A stretch of DNA of 64,000 bases from Gordonia sp049847105. GTDB lineage: Bacteria; Actinomycetota; Actinomycetes; Mycobacteriales; Mycobacteriaceae. The stretch covers positions 186,001 through 250,000 of the forward strand of contig NZ_JBNCNS010000002.1 in the NCBI RefSeq assembly GCF_049847105.1. Direction: 5' to 3'. Numbering within the stretch: the first letter of the stretch is position 1; each line of letters opens with the position of its first letter. This document shows positions 52,105 through 60,556 of the stretch, piece after piece. Below the pieces are notes generated by a model. It did not search any database. It saw nothing but the letters and a program-made list of their open reading frames with translations, and was not told where the DNA came from. A program made the position numbers and the translations under genes.

Positions 52105-55100
52105 TCAGCGGTCTCCTCGGGCGATGGCGACGACCTCGTCCTCCGTCGGCGGACTCTTCGGATGGTACGAGAGGCACAGGGGAGTCTGCGTCTTCGCGAA
52201 CCCCCCGCCGTCGAGAGCCGTGTAGAACACGCCCGTCGACAGCCGTCCTACATCCGGGATGACGCTGCCCTTGGTCTTGGCGATCCCCTGGGCCGCGGAG
52301 ATCTGGGCGGGGGAGTTGAGGAGGCCGAAGAACTGGGTCGACGCATTGCCGGGGATCTTGTTGTCCAGTCCTTTCGGCGCCTGGGTGGCGAAGACGAGGC
52401 CCAGTCCGTACTTGCGGGCCTGGGACACCAGGGCGAGGGTGCTCTGGGTGCACGCCGTCATCCGGTCCGACGGCGCATAGTTCTGCGCCTCGTCCATCAC
52501 GAAGAGCCCGCCGAGCGGTCGCTGTGCCGCCGGGTTCTTCTTGATCCATGCGAACAGGGCCATCTGCAACTCGTTGACGAAGTTGTTGCGCTTGTCGTCG
52601 CTGCTCAGTGCCGCGAGGTTGATCACCGACACCCGCGCCCGGAAGCCCGGCGACGGCGTGAGCAGCAGGCCGGGGTCCGCCGGGTCGCCGTGCCCGCCGA
52701 ACAGAGGATCGTTCGCGCGTGCCGCCTTCAGGTTCTCGGCGATCTCACCGGCGAATTTGTGCGCGTTCATCAGCCCGCTCACCTCGTCCGGCAGATCGGA
52801 GAGCACGTCGATGAAGTCGGAAATGCCACCGCCGCCGTGCCTGCCGAAGTACCGGAGCGCATCGTGCAGGACCGCGCGCGACTGCACCGACTTGGCGGTC
52901 TTGCCGGCCACCATCGCCCTGGGGATGAGACCGGCCGCCGCGGATTCGACCGCCGCGGTGAATTCGTCCGCGTCGTCGAGGACGCCGGCGAAATCCGGCA
53001 GTGGACGAAAGCTCAGGGGTCTGCCGTTGCTGCGGCCAGGGGTGAAGACGACGACTTCGGTGCCGGCGAGGTAGTCGGCCGCCTTGCGCCTGTCATCGGG
53101 GCGCCTGTCATCGGGGCGCTCGTCGTCCCTGTGCCAGTCGCGGGTGCCCGGCGGCCACGCCGTCCCCAGACGTGCGAGATCGTTGTTCACATCGAGGACG
53201 ATCGAGGAGACACCTTGCAGGGCAGCCTCTTCGACGATCCGACGGATCAGCACGGTCTTCCCCGAGCCCGAACCGGCGAAGATCGCGGTGTGCTTGCGGA
53301 GGGCCTCGAGGCCGATGTGCACGGGACGTCCGTCACCGACCACGGACCCGAGCGGGATGGCGGTGCCTTCCGGTGCCGTCGCGCGGGTGCGCTGCGGTGC
53401 TGCCACACCCGGTGCCCCCGAAACCTTTGGAGGCGAGCCCTTTACGGAAGAGAATGCGCCGAGGACGACATTCTGGGCGATCTCGCTGAGTGCGGGGACG
53501 GCATAGCGGTCGACGGGGCGGGTCGATTCGGGCGCGGTCCAGCCACGAGGGCTCTGGGGCCGCTCGGCAGGGGTGGGGCCCGGGACAGGTTCCAGGCCTG
53601 GTGGTGGTGCGTCGACGGTCGGTTCGAGGATCTCCTTGATGAAGCCGACCCGGGCCGCGGGGTTGCGTCGCGCGATCCATTCGGTGAGGAATTCCGAACG
53701 CTCCGAACGTAACCGGTCCAGCGCGGACAGCACCCGGATGTCCTCATCGGTCCAGGCGATCACCCGGCCGCCGCGTTGCTCGAACTCGGCCACCATCTCC
53801 TGGGTCCTGGCGCCCGACGGCCAGGGCCCGCGCCGGAGCACGATGAGTGCACGGGCCGCACTCCCACGCGAGAGTCCGGCCGCGGTCGTCGCGTTCGCCA
53901 GTCGGGCCTGCACCGCGCGGTGATGTGAGGCCGAGAGCCCGCGAAACGCCCACGACTGTTCGGCATCGGTCTCCGGGTCGAGGATGCGCCGGATACGCCC
54001 GTGGAGAACGGCTTTGGGGCTGGGCTTCGGATCCTGTTTGAAGGCGGTGCCGGCGTCTCCGAGTGCGTCGATCCACGAAGCCAGGCCCGCCTGGAGCAAC
54101 GGCGGGACGACGCGATCCTCGCTCTCCAGGGCCACGGCCGGTGCCGGGTCGGCCGCGTCGAGCAGCTCGTCGAAACGCCGATCGAGTTGCACGAGCGCGG
54201 GATTCTCGTCCGACTGCGACATGGTCTCGAGCGGTTGATCTGCGGTCAGCGACGTCATCTCGGCGAAGGTGTCGGCGCGCAGGCAGGCGCCGATATGACG
54301 GTCGGCGGTGCGCATCAGTTCGCGGGGCGTGAAGTCCACCGACGCCGCGAGCGCCCGGTCGGTGACCGGCCATGTCGGGTAGGGAGGGCGGAAGCCGACC
54401 TCGGCGAAGCATGGTGCAAAACGCTTGGCCAGCAACGCGCGTCCGAAGTCAGCGGTCGATGGCCGTTGCAGGTGTGGTGGTTGGCGGAACCGGTCGGTCG
54501 CCGACGCCATGACCCGGTTCTCCAGATAGTCCCAGGCGGCCGTGATGCACGAGACCACCGCCGCCGTGCGGCTCATCGTCTCGCGGATCGACATGAGGCC
54601 GTGGGCAACCTTCTCGACGGCGTTCTCGTCGTGGCGGTTCTCCGACTTCGCGGCCTCGATGAGCGTGTCGATCTGGTCGATGGCGAGCACCGACGCGTTG
54701 TCGAAGGCGATGATCCGAGAGATGTTCTCGACGATCTCGTGGTAGCCGAGTCGGGCGTTGCGGATGCCCCAGACGGCCAACTCCTGCCCGTCGTCGATGT
54801 CGAGGTGCAGAAACGCCTCGCCGAGATCCTTGGTGGCGAAATCGTCTGCCTCGGTCAGCACCAGCGCGCGCAGGATGTGCTGAGACCTGCGGCGGTGTCG
54901 AGAGTGCTTGGTGTACACCGATGTGATGAACCGGTCGAGGATCTTCGGGGTCACCTCGGTGGTGCCCGTCACGGCTTCCAGATCGTCGGCCGTGACCCCG
55001 GTGTCGCGGCCGAGTCGGTCGAGGAGCTGGGCGAGTTGGGATCGGTGGGTCGGGGTGGGGCGACTCAGGTCCTCGAGCATGGCGACCAGCACCGAACGCC

Positions 55101-55401
55101 AGAAGTCCTCACCGTCCAGGAGTTTGACGAGAAAGAAGTATCCGCCGGCCGCCTGCACTCGTTCGCGCACCTGGCCGAGCAGATGGGTCTTGCCCGCGCC
55201 TGCCGGTCCCCGTACGGCCACCCCGAGCGGACTCGCACCACTGCTGCGCCTGGCGTCGTCGAAGGCGCGGACGATCTCGTCGACGGTGGGCTCGTGCAAT
55301 CCTCGGACGTGCAGTGGCGCCTGCGATCCCCAGACGTCGTCGGGGGTGGCGGCCCAGTCGAGTCGGATCGATTCGAGCGCCTGCCGGGTGGGTTCTTCCA
55401 T
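52105..55401 (-). CDS. Large double-ATPase protein: N-terminal AAA domain and C-terminal HerA-like domain
   Basis: About 1098 residues. The N-terminal AAA module has Walker A GPAGAGKTH (near residue 67) and Walker B with VLAIDQIDTL (near 242). A helical middle region follows, then a Pro-rich linker. The C-terminal module has Walker A GSGSGKTVLIRRIVEEA (near 710), Walker B LFVMDEAQNYAP (near 970) and FATQAPKGLDNKIPGNAS, which are the hallmarks of HerA/FtsK-type DNA-pumping ATPases. It should be cytosolic, probably hexameric, and act on DNA. The ATG at 55401 is taken because it overlaps the upstream stop as TGATG. Its partner is the winged-helix-like protein encoded just upstream. No nuclease domain is seen in any of the three genes. 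Role unknown; a defence or DNA-processing function is only a possibility. Confidence 0.88.
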   Translation of the reverse strand: MEEPTRQALESIRLDWAATPDDVWGSQAPLHVRGLHEPTVDEIVRAFDDARRSSGASPLGVAVRGPAGAGKTHLLGQVRERVQAAGGYFFLVKLLDGEDFWRSVLVAMLEDLSRPTPTHRSQLAQLLDRLGRDTGVTADDLEAVTGTTEVTPKILDRFITSVYTKHSRHRRRSQHILRALVLTEADDFATKDLGEAFLHLDIDDGQELAVWGIRNARLGYHEIVENISRIIAFDNASVLAIDQIDTLIEAAKSENRHDENAVEKVAHGLMSIRETMSRTAAVVSCITAAWDYLENRVMASATDRFRQPPHLQRPSTADFGRALLAKRFAPCFAEVGFRPPYPTWPVTDRALAASVDFTPRELMRTADRHIGACLRADTFAEMTSLTADQPLETMSQSDENPALVQLDRRFDELLDAADPAPAVALESEDRVVPPLLQAGLASWIDALGDAGTAFKQDPKPSPKAVLHGRIRRILDPETDAEQSWAFRGLSASHHRAVQARLANATTAAGLSRGSAARALIVLRRGPWPSGARTQEMVAEFEQRGGRVIAWTDEDIRVLSALDRLRSERSEFLTEWIARRNPAARVGFIKEILEPTVDAPPPGLEPVPGPTPAERPQSPRGWTAPESTRPVDRYAVPALSEIAQNVVLGAFSSVKGSPPKVSGAPGVAAPQRTRATAPEGTAIPLGSVVGDGRPVHIGLEALRKHTAIFAGSGSGKTVLIRRIVEEAALQGVSSIVLDVNNDLARLGTAWPPGTRDWHRDDERPDDRRPDDRRKAADYLAGTEVVVFTPGRSNGRPLSFRPLPDFAGVLDDADEFTAAVESAAAGLIPRAMVAGKTAKSVQSRAVLHDALRYFGRHGGGGISDFIDVLSDLPDEVSGLMNAHKFAGEIAENLKAARANDPLFGGHGDPADPGLLLTPSPGFRARVSVINLAALSSDDKRNNFVNELQMALFAWIKKNPAAQRPLGGLFVMDEAQNYAPSDRMTACTQSTLALVSQARKYGLGLVFATQAPKGLDNKIPGNASTQFFGLLNSPAQISAAQGIAKTKGSVIPDVGRLSTGVFYTALDGGGFAKTQTPLCLSYHPKSPPTEDEVVAIARGDR
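53086..53115. repeat. 15-bp tandem repeat within the HerA-like gene
   Basis: GCGCCTGTCATCGGG occurs twice in tandem (53086-53100, 53101-53115), and a degenerate third copy follows. On the coding strand it gives a PDDRR repeat (RPDDRRPDDRRK) in a surface loop of the HerA-like domain after the first Walker motif. It keeps the frame. Confidence 0.85.
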
Positions 55402-56078
55402 CAGAGGTCCTCGATCGCGAAGAGATGGCACAGCTGGGTGCCGACCCGGACCGCGGCCGACCGGTCGGCGTCGGTCAGCAGCATCTGGTCCTCCTGCGGG
55501 ATGAGACTCACGCCCGGTCGCCGCTGCAGGCGTACGAGGGCGTCGTCGAGCGCGGCTGCGCCGACTGCGGGGAGGCGGGCGCGCAGCGTGGTCATCGGCA
55601 CCCAGGCGCCGGGCCGCCCGCGCGCAGAGTCCGCATAGGCGGCACGGATCCGTCGGTCGATGTCGTCGTCGGGCGCGGTGGGTTGTGTCTGCGCCGCGAC
55701 GGGCACCGGTGCCGGCCCCGGATCAGGTGCCGGCGGTCGGAACACCTCGTGCAGGCGCAGGTCGTCGGCGGCCAGGTACCGCCCGATCCCGGCCATGACC
55801 GCGTACAGCGCACGAATCGGCGGCTGCGCGCCCTTGGGTGGCGTCTCGTCGAGTTCTCGTGCACACCAGGCCCACCCGCGATCGGTCAGGCTGTGTACCC
55901 AGCTGTTGCGTGGTCCCTTCGCCGATTCGATGAGACCGAGGTCGTTGAGCTTCTGCCGACTCGGGCGGGTCAGTTCGGGCGCGAGCGCCCGGAGCTCCGG
56001 ATTGGGGACATCTCGTGCCTGCGACATCAGCACGAACAACACAGCGCTCTGCGACGGCGTCAGCGGATGGTGTTCCAA
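55401..56078 (-). CDS. Winged-helix-like protein paired with the HerA-like ATPase
   Basis: 225 residues. The N-terminal region (LTPSQSAVLFVLMSQARDV, LTRPSRQKLNDLGLIESAKG, SWVHSLTDRGWAWC) reads like a winged-helix DNA-binding or protein-contact domain. After a Pro-rich linker there is a second small domain (DRRIRAAYADSARGRPGAWV, LDDALVRLQRRPGVSLIPQED) that also looks winged-helix-like. Start is TTG at 56078 with GAGGAG about 9 nt upstream, and TATATT (56134-56139, minus strand) could be its -10. The stop overlaps the ATPase start, so the two proteins are made together and probably act together. I do not recognise a named family. Confidence 0.75.
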   Translation of the reverse strand: MEHHPLTPSQSAVLFVLMSQARDVPNPELRALAPELTRPSRQKLNDLGLIESAKGPRNSWVHSLTDRGWAWCARELDETPPKGAQPPIRALYAVMAGIGRYLAADDLRLHEVFRPPAPDPGPAPVPVAAQTQPTAPDDDIDRRIRAAYADSARGRPGAWVPMTTLRARLPAVGAAALDDALVRLQRRPGVSLIPQEDQMLLTDADRSAAVRVGTQLCHLFAIEDL

Positions 56079-56213
56079 CGTCAGTGGCTCCTCGAGGCGG
56101 CCGGCGGCATGGGTGCGGCGGACATCGTTGAGGAATATATCGGTACGTGCCGACCTCGGCTCGGGCCGAGGGGCTCGGGGGACGCGCCGCGATCGCAGCG
56201 CGACCTCATTCCA

Positions 56214-56243
56214 TTCCCGCGACCTCGACCGACGTCGCGGGAA
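56214..56243. terminator. Inverted repeat after narK, possible terminator or regulatory dyad
   Basis: TTCCCGCGAC (56214-56223) and GTCGCGGGAA (56234-56243) form a perfect 10-bp stem with a 10-nt loop, 34 nt beyond the narK stop. A third half-copy (ATCGCGGGAA, near 56253-56262) lies between the hairpin and narK. It may end the nar transcript; no T-run follows on the minus strand, so a binding site for a regulator is also possible. Confidence 0.55.
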
Positions 56244-56276
56244 CGAGATGAGATCGCGGGAAAATGAACGCGCGCG

Positions 56277-57497
56277 TCACCCGGAGGACAGTGCGTCCGG
56301 CTTGCGCTTGATCCCGAAGATCGTGAACAACGCGGCCCCGGTCGCGAACACGACGAGCAGTGTCAGTCCGATGGTGTAACTGTGCTCGGCAGCGTTGTAG
56401 GTCGCGCCCATCACCATCGGCGGGAAGAAGCCGCCCATCCCGCCCGCTGCGCCGACGATGCCGGTCACCGATCCGACGCGTTCGGGAGGCGAGGCCTGCG
56501 CCACCCAGGCGAACACCGAGCCCGACCCGAGACCCATGCAGGCCGCCATCAACACGAAGTTGATGCCGGCGGGGATCTCCAGTGGCGGCTCGGTGATCAT
56601 CCAGATCGCCAGCACCGCGGCACCGGCACACGAGATGAGCGTGATCAGGCGGGGGCCGAAACGGTCGGAGAGCACACCGCCGATCGGGCGGGCGATGACG
56701 GCTGCGACGGCGAATCCGGCGGTGCGGGTTCCCGCGGCCTGCAGGTCGAAGTCGTAAATGTCCTTGAGGTATGTCGGGAGGTAGGTCGAGAACGCGACGA
56801 AACCACCGAAAGTCGCCGCGTACAGCAACGACATCTGCCAGGTGATCGGCAGTTTCGCGGCGGCAATGAGTTTGGGTGTCACCGCCGCGCGGTTCGGTTG
56901 CCACCCGGGGGAGTCGTGCATGAACATCCAGACGAGGACGGCCACCACCACCAGAGCGATCGCGATGATCACGTGAGTGGCGACGTAACCGAACCAGCTC
57001 ACGAAACGGGGTGTGAAGAACGCCGACAGCGCGGTTCCGCCCATGCCTGCCCCGAAGATGCCGGTCGCGAAACCGCGTTTCGACGGCTCGTACCAGGCGT
57101 TCACGAATGGGATGCCGACGGCGAACGTGGTACCCGCGATGCCGAGGAAGAATCCGACGATGAGCATCATCGGGTACGAACCGAGTTCGCCTGCCACTGC
57201 GACGAGTACGACGAAGGGCGCCGTCGCGACGAGGAGGATGGGGAACATCAGACGCCCCCCGAATCGGTCGGTGAGGGCCCCGGTCAGGATGCGTCCGAGT
57301 GAGCCGACGACGATCGGTATCGCCACCAGGACCGACTTCTGCGTGGACGACAGGTCGAGGTCCTCGGCATACCGGACGCCGAGTGGCGCGATCAGGTTCC
57401 ACGCCCAGAAGCTGATGCAGAAGGCGAGGGTCGCGAGTGCGAGATTCAGCGTCTGGCCCGCGCGAAGTGCGGCCGGTGTCGATGTTGCGGTGGTCAT
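56277..57497 (-). CDS. narK: Nitrate/nitrite transporter NarK (MFS)
   Basis: 406 residues with about twelve membrane helices in two halves. MFS motifs include GRILTGALTDRFGGR between helices 2 and 3 and the glycine-rich nitrate-signature-like GMGGFFPP and GFFLGIAGTTFAVGIPFVNAW. It imports nitrate and/or exports nitrite for the reductase encoded upstream. The ATG at 57497 overlaps the narI stop (ATGA), and an AAGGA lies upstream inside narI, so it is the last gene of the operon. Confidence 0.94.
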   Translation of the reverse strand: MTTATSTPAALRAGQTLNLALATLAFCISFWAWNLIAPLGVRYAEDLDLSSTQKSVLVAIPIVVGSLGRILTGALTDRFGGRLMFPILLVATAPFVVLVAVAGELGSYPMMLIVGFFLGIAGTTFAVGIPFVNAWYEPSKRGFATGIFGAGMGGTALSAFFTPRFVSWFGYVATHVIIAIALVVVAVLVWMFMHDSPGWQPNRAAVTPKLIAAAKLPITWQMSLLYAATFGGFVAFSTYLPTYLKDIYDFDLQAAGTRTAGFAVAAVIARPIGGVLSDRFGPRLITLISCAGAAVLAIWMITEPPLEIPAGINFVLMAACMGLGSGSVFAWVAQASPPERVGSVTGIVGAAGGMGGFFPPMVMGATYNAAEHSYTIGLTLLVVFATGAALFTIFGIKRKPDALSSG

Positions 57498-58240
57498 CGT
57501 TGCCGATCCTTGGTTCCGACGGGCGCCCAACCGGGCCGGGACGTGCGACTACCGGGAGCCGCTGCAGCATCTCGGCTCCGGTAGACGATGTAGGGCCGGA
57601 ACAGGTAGTGCACCGGCGCGGTGAAGGCGTGGACGAGGCGCGTGAACGGCACCATCGCGAACACGAGCATCCCGACGAGGACGTGGATGTGGAAGCGCAG
57701 CGGCGCCTCGCTCATCGCGTGGACGTCGGGCTGGAGAAAGAAGATCGACCGGAACCACGGTGCGACCGTTTCGCGATAGTTCACTCCCTCGGCACCCGGA
57801 ACGGTGCCGATCAGCGTGATGAAGAGGCCGAGGACCAGTGCTGCGGTCAGGACGATGTACATCACCTTGTCGTTGTTGGTGGTCGCCATGAACACGGGCC
57901 CCGAGGTGCGGCGCCGGTAGATCAAGATCGCCAGCCCACCCAGAGTGGCCACGCCGGCGATCAGTCCGAACCCGGCCGCGACCACGTGGTACATGTGTTC
58001 AGACACACCGACTGCCTCGGTCCATGATTCTGGGATCACCAAACCCATTGCGTGCCCGATGATCACCACCAGGATGCCGAAGTGGAACAGGGGAGACCCG
58101 ATGCGCAACAGGCGCGACTCGTAGAGCTCCGAGGAGCGTGTCGTCCAGCCGAATTTGTCGTAGCGGTACCGCCAGATGGTGCCGCCGATGAGCAGCAGCA
58201 GTGTCACGTACGGCAGCACACCCCACAACACCACGGCCAT
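57494..58240 (-). CDS. narI: Respiratory nitrate reductase gamma subunit (cytochrome b)
   Basis: 248 residues with five membrane helices. The His residues in SPLFHFGILVVIIGHAMGL and in the last helices (LRFHIHVLVGM, RLVHAFTAP) are positioned as ligands of the two b-type hemes. It takes electrons from menaquinol and passes them to NarH. It starts with ATG 7 nt after the narJ stop and overlaps narK. Confidence 0.96.
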   Translation of the reverse strand: MAVVLWGVLPYVTLLLLIGGTIWRYRYDKFGWTTRSSELYESRLLRIGSPLFHFGILVVIIGHAMGLVIPESWTEAVGVSEHMYHVVAAGFGLIAGVATLGGLAILIYRRRTSGPVFMATTNNDKVMYIVLTAALVLGLFITLIGTVPGAEGVNYRETVAPWFRSIFFLQPDVHAMSEAPLRFHIHVLVGMLVFAMVPFTRLVHAFTAPVHYLFRPYIVYRSRDAAAAPGSRTSRPGWAPVGTKDRQR

Positions 58241-58247
58241 GACTTCA

Positions 58248-58895
58248 TCACCTCGTTCCGGCGATCGGGAGCAGCCTCGGATCGAACGGTTCGAGCCCGA
58301 CCGACTCGGTGGGCGGTGGCGCCCCTTGCATGGCCATCACGGCCCGACGGTCGGCCGGCGATTCGCCGGGCAGCGTTGCGCACACGGCGGTGAGGACGTC
58401 CACGTAGGGAGTCTGTCGATCCACGAGTGATAGCCGCAGGAGTTCGAGGGCGGGCCGATGCTCCTGCAGCAGTTCGCTGCCCGCTTGGGGATCGACGCGA
58501 GCCGCGAACTCCAGGACGATCGGCAGGTGGTCGGGGAGTTCGCCGCGCAGGTCGACCAGGAATCCACTGTCCCGGTAGCGTTGCTTGAACAAACCGAGCG
58601 CGGTGCCACGTCGCCGGGTGTCGCCGGCGGTCCAGTAGGACAGGTACAGCGTGTGCTTGCGGGATAGATCGAACAGATCGGTGTATTCCTGTCGTAGCAT
58701 TTTCGGCTCGGAATCCCGCAGGTGCGCGACGAAGGACCGGAGCCCGGTGATCGCCTCGTCGGCCGGCTGCTCGCCCAGTGCGGCATCGATGAGCGGAACC
58801 ATGGCGATCATCTCGTCGTCGGGGTACCCGAGACACACCGACGCCACCTGGCGGACAACCGCATGATCGGACGTGCGGTGACGTGGGAATCTCAT
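58248..58895 (-). CDS. narJ: Nitrate reductase assembly chaperone
   Basis: 215 residues of the TorD/NarJ helical family: ASVCLGYPDDEM at the start, then LRQEYTDLFDLSRKHTLYLSYW and DHLPIVLEFAARVDP. NarJ holds NarG during molybdenum cofactor and Fe-S insertion and is not part of the final enzyme. The ATG at 58895 overlaps the narH stop (ATGA); a longer Arg-rich extension upstream of it is not real. Confidence 0.95.
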   Translation of the reverse strand: MRFPRHRTSDHAVVRQVASVCLGYPDDEMIAMVPLIDAALGEQPADEAITGLRSFVAHLRDSEPKMLRQEYTDLFDLSRKHTLYLSYWTAGDTRRRGTALGLFKQRYRDSGFLVDLRGELPDHLPIVLEFAARVDPQAGSELLQEHRPALELLRLSLVDRQTPYVDVLTAVCATLPGESPADRRAVMAMQGAPPPTESVGLEPFDPRLLPIAGTR

Positions 58896-60556
58896 CGTCC
58901 CTCCGATCGGTGCGGGAACATGCCGTCGGGAACCCCGTTGCCGTCCCAGTTGAGCAGGTTGGTCCGACCCGCCATGCTCTCCGAACCCGCTGCGGTGTCG
59001 CTGGTCTGGCGTTGCCGCAGGGCATGGAAGGTCTCGACCGAGACCGGAGCCGGCCGGCCGCTCGCCTCGCCGAACGCGCCCGATTCGAACATGCCGGGGC
59101 CCTCGTCGTAATCGAGCGAGCAACCGATCTCCTCGAGCTCATGGGCCTGTTCGAGGTGAGCCGTCGGGATCACATAGCGCTCTTCGTACTTGGCGATCGC
59201 CATCAGCCGGTACATCTGATAGATCTGTTCCTCGGTCATGCCGACACGTTCGGGGATCGATGGGTCGAGTTCGCGGCCGAGAGTCACGTCGCGCATGTAC
59301 GCACGCATCGCGGCGAGCTTGCGTAGTACTCCTTCGATCACCGTGCCGTCACCGGCGGTGAACATTTCCGCGAGGTAGTCGACGGGGATGCGTAGGGAGT
59401 CGATGGCGCCGAAGAGGTTCCGATGATCCTCGCCGTCATGGCCCTGCTCGGTGAGCAGATCCACGATCGGTGACAGCGGCGGGACGTACCAGACCATGGG
59501 CATCGTGCGATATTCCGGATGCAGTGGTAGCGCCACCCGGTACTTCTTGGCCAGGGCGTACACGGGAGAGCGGCGGGCCGCATCGAGCCAGTCGGCCGGG
59601 ATTCCTTGTGCTCGTGCGGCAGCGATGACCTCAGGATCCTCGGGATCGAGCATCAGATCCAGTTGCGCCTCGTAAAGATCCTTCTCGTCCGGCACCGAGG
59701 CCGCCGCGGTGACCGCATCGGCGTCATAGAGGAACAGCCCGAGATAGCGGAGCCGTCCGACGCAAGTCTCCGAGCACACCGTGGGCAGCCCAACCTCGAT
59801 CCGCGGATAGCAGAGCGTGCATTTCTCGGCCTTGCCGGATTTGTGATTGAAATAGATCTTCTTGTAGGGACATCCGGTGATGCACTGACGCCAGCCACGG
59901 CAGCGATCCTGATCGACGAGGACGATGCCGTCCTCGGACCGCTTGTAGATCGCGCCGGACGGGCACGATGCCATACACGACGGGTTGAGGCAGTGCTCGC
60001 AGATCCTCGGCAGATAGAACATGAAGGTCTGCTCGAAGCTGAACTTGATCGCATCCTCGGATTCCCGGCGCAGCTTCTCGACGATGGGGTCGAGTCCGCC
60101 CATCTCCGGTGCACCGCCGAGATTGTCGTCCCAATTGGCCGACCACGAGACCTTGGTGTCCTCGCCGGTGATGAGCGACTTGGGTCGGGCCACCGGGAAG
60201 TCGTCGCCGAGTGGAGCGTCGACCAGGGTCTGATAGTCGTAGGTCCACGGCTCGTAGTAATCATCCAGGGTCGGCTGGACAGGACTTGCGAACAATGTCA
60301 ACAGTTTCTGCAACCGCCCACCGGTGCGTAACCGCAATTTTCCGCGCTTGTTGAGGTGCCAACCGCCGCGCCACGTCTCCTGATCTTCGTGACGTCGCGG
60401 ATAACCCTGGCCGGGACGGGTTTCGACGTTGTTGAACCAGACATACTCGGTGCCGGCACGGTTCGTCCACGCCTGCTTGCAGGTGACCGAACACGTGTGG
60501 CACCCGATGCACTTGTCGAGGTTCATCACCATGCCCATCTGGGCCATCACCCGCAT
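58892..60556 (-). CDS. narH: Respiratory nitrate reductase beta subunit
   Basis: 554 residues. The four ferredoxin-like cysteine clusters are visible: CIGCHTCSVTC near the start, CEHCLNPSCMASCPSGA, CRGWRQCITGCPYKK (with Trp in place of one Cys, as in the NarH [3Fe-4S] site) and CTLCYPRIE...CSETCVGR. They carry electrons from NarI to NarG. The ATG at 60556 has AGGAGG upstream and overlaps the narG stop by one base (TGATG). Confidence 0.97.
   Translation of the reverse strand: MRVMAQMGMVMNLDKCIGCHTCSVTCKQAWTNRAGTEYVWFNNVETRPGQGYPRRHEDQETWRGGWHLNKRGKLRLRTGGRLQKLLTLFASPVQPTLDDYYEPWTYDYQTLVDAPLGDDFPVARPKSLITGEDTKVSWSANWDDNLGGAPEMGGLDPIVEKLRRESEDAIKFSFEQTFMFYLPRICEHCLNPSCMASCPSGAIYKRSEDGIVLVDQDRCRGWRQCITGCPYKKIYFNHKSGKAEKCTLCYPRIEVGLPTVCSETCVGRLRYLGLFLYDADAVTAAASVPDEKDLYEAQLDLMLDPEDPEVIAAARAQGIPADWLDAARRSPVYALAKKYRVALPLHPEYRTMPMVWYVPPLSPIVDLLTEQGHDGEDHRNLFGAIDSLRIPVDYLAEMFTAGDGTVIEGVLRKLAAMRAYMRDVTLGRELDPSIPERVGMTEEQIYQMYRLMAIAKYEERYVIPTAHLEQAHELEEIGCSLDYDEGPGMFESGAFGEASGRPAPVSVETFHALRQRQTSDTAAGSESMAGRTNLLNWDGNGVPDGMFPHRSEGR

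Noticed and set aside
54001..55638. Open frame of 545 codons on the plus strand over the HerA-like gene
   Set aside because: It spans the boundary of two coupled minus-strand genes with clear Walker motifs; composition is typical of an antisense shadow.
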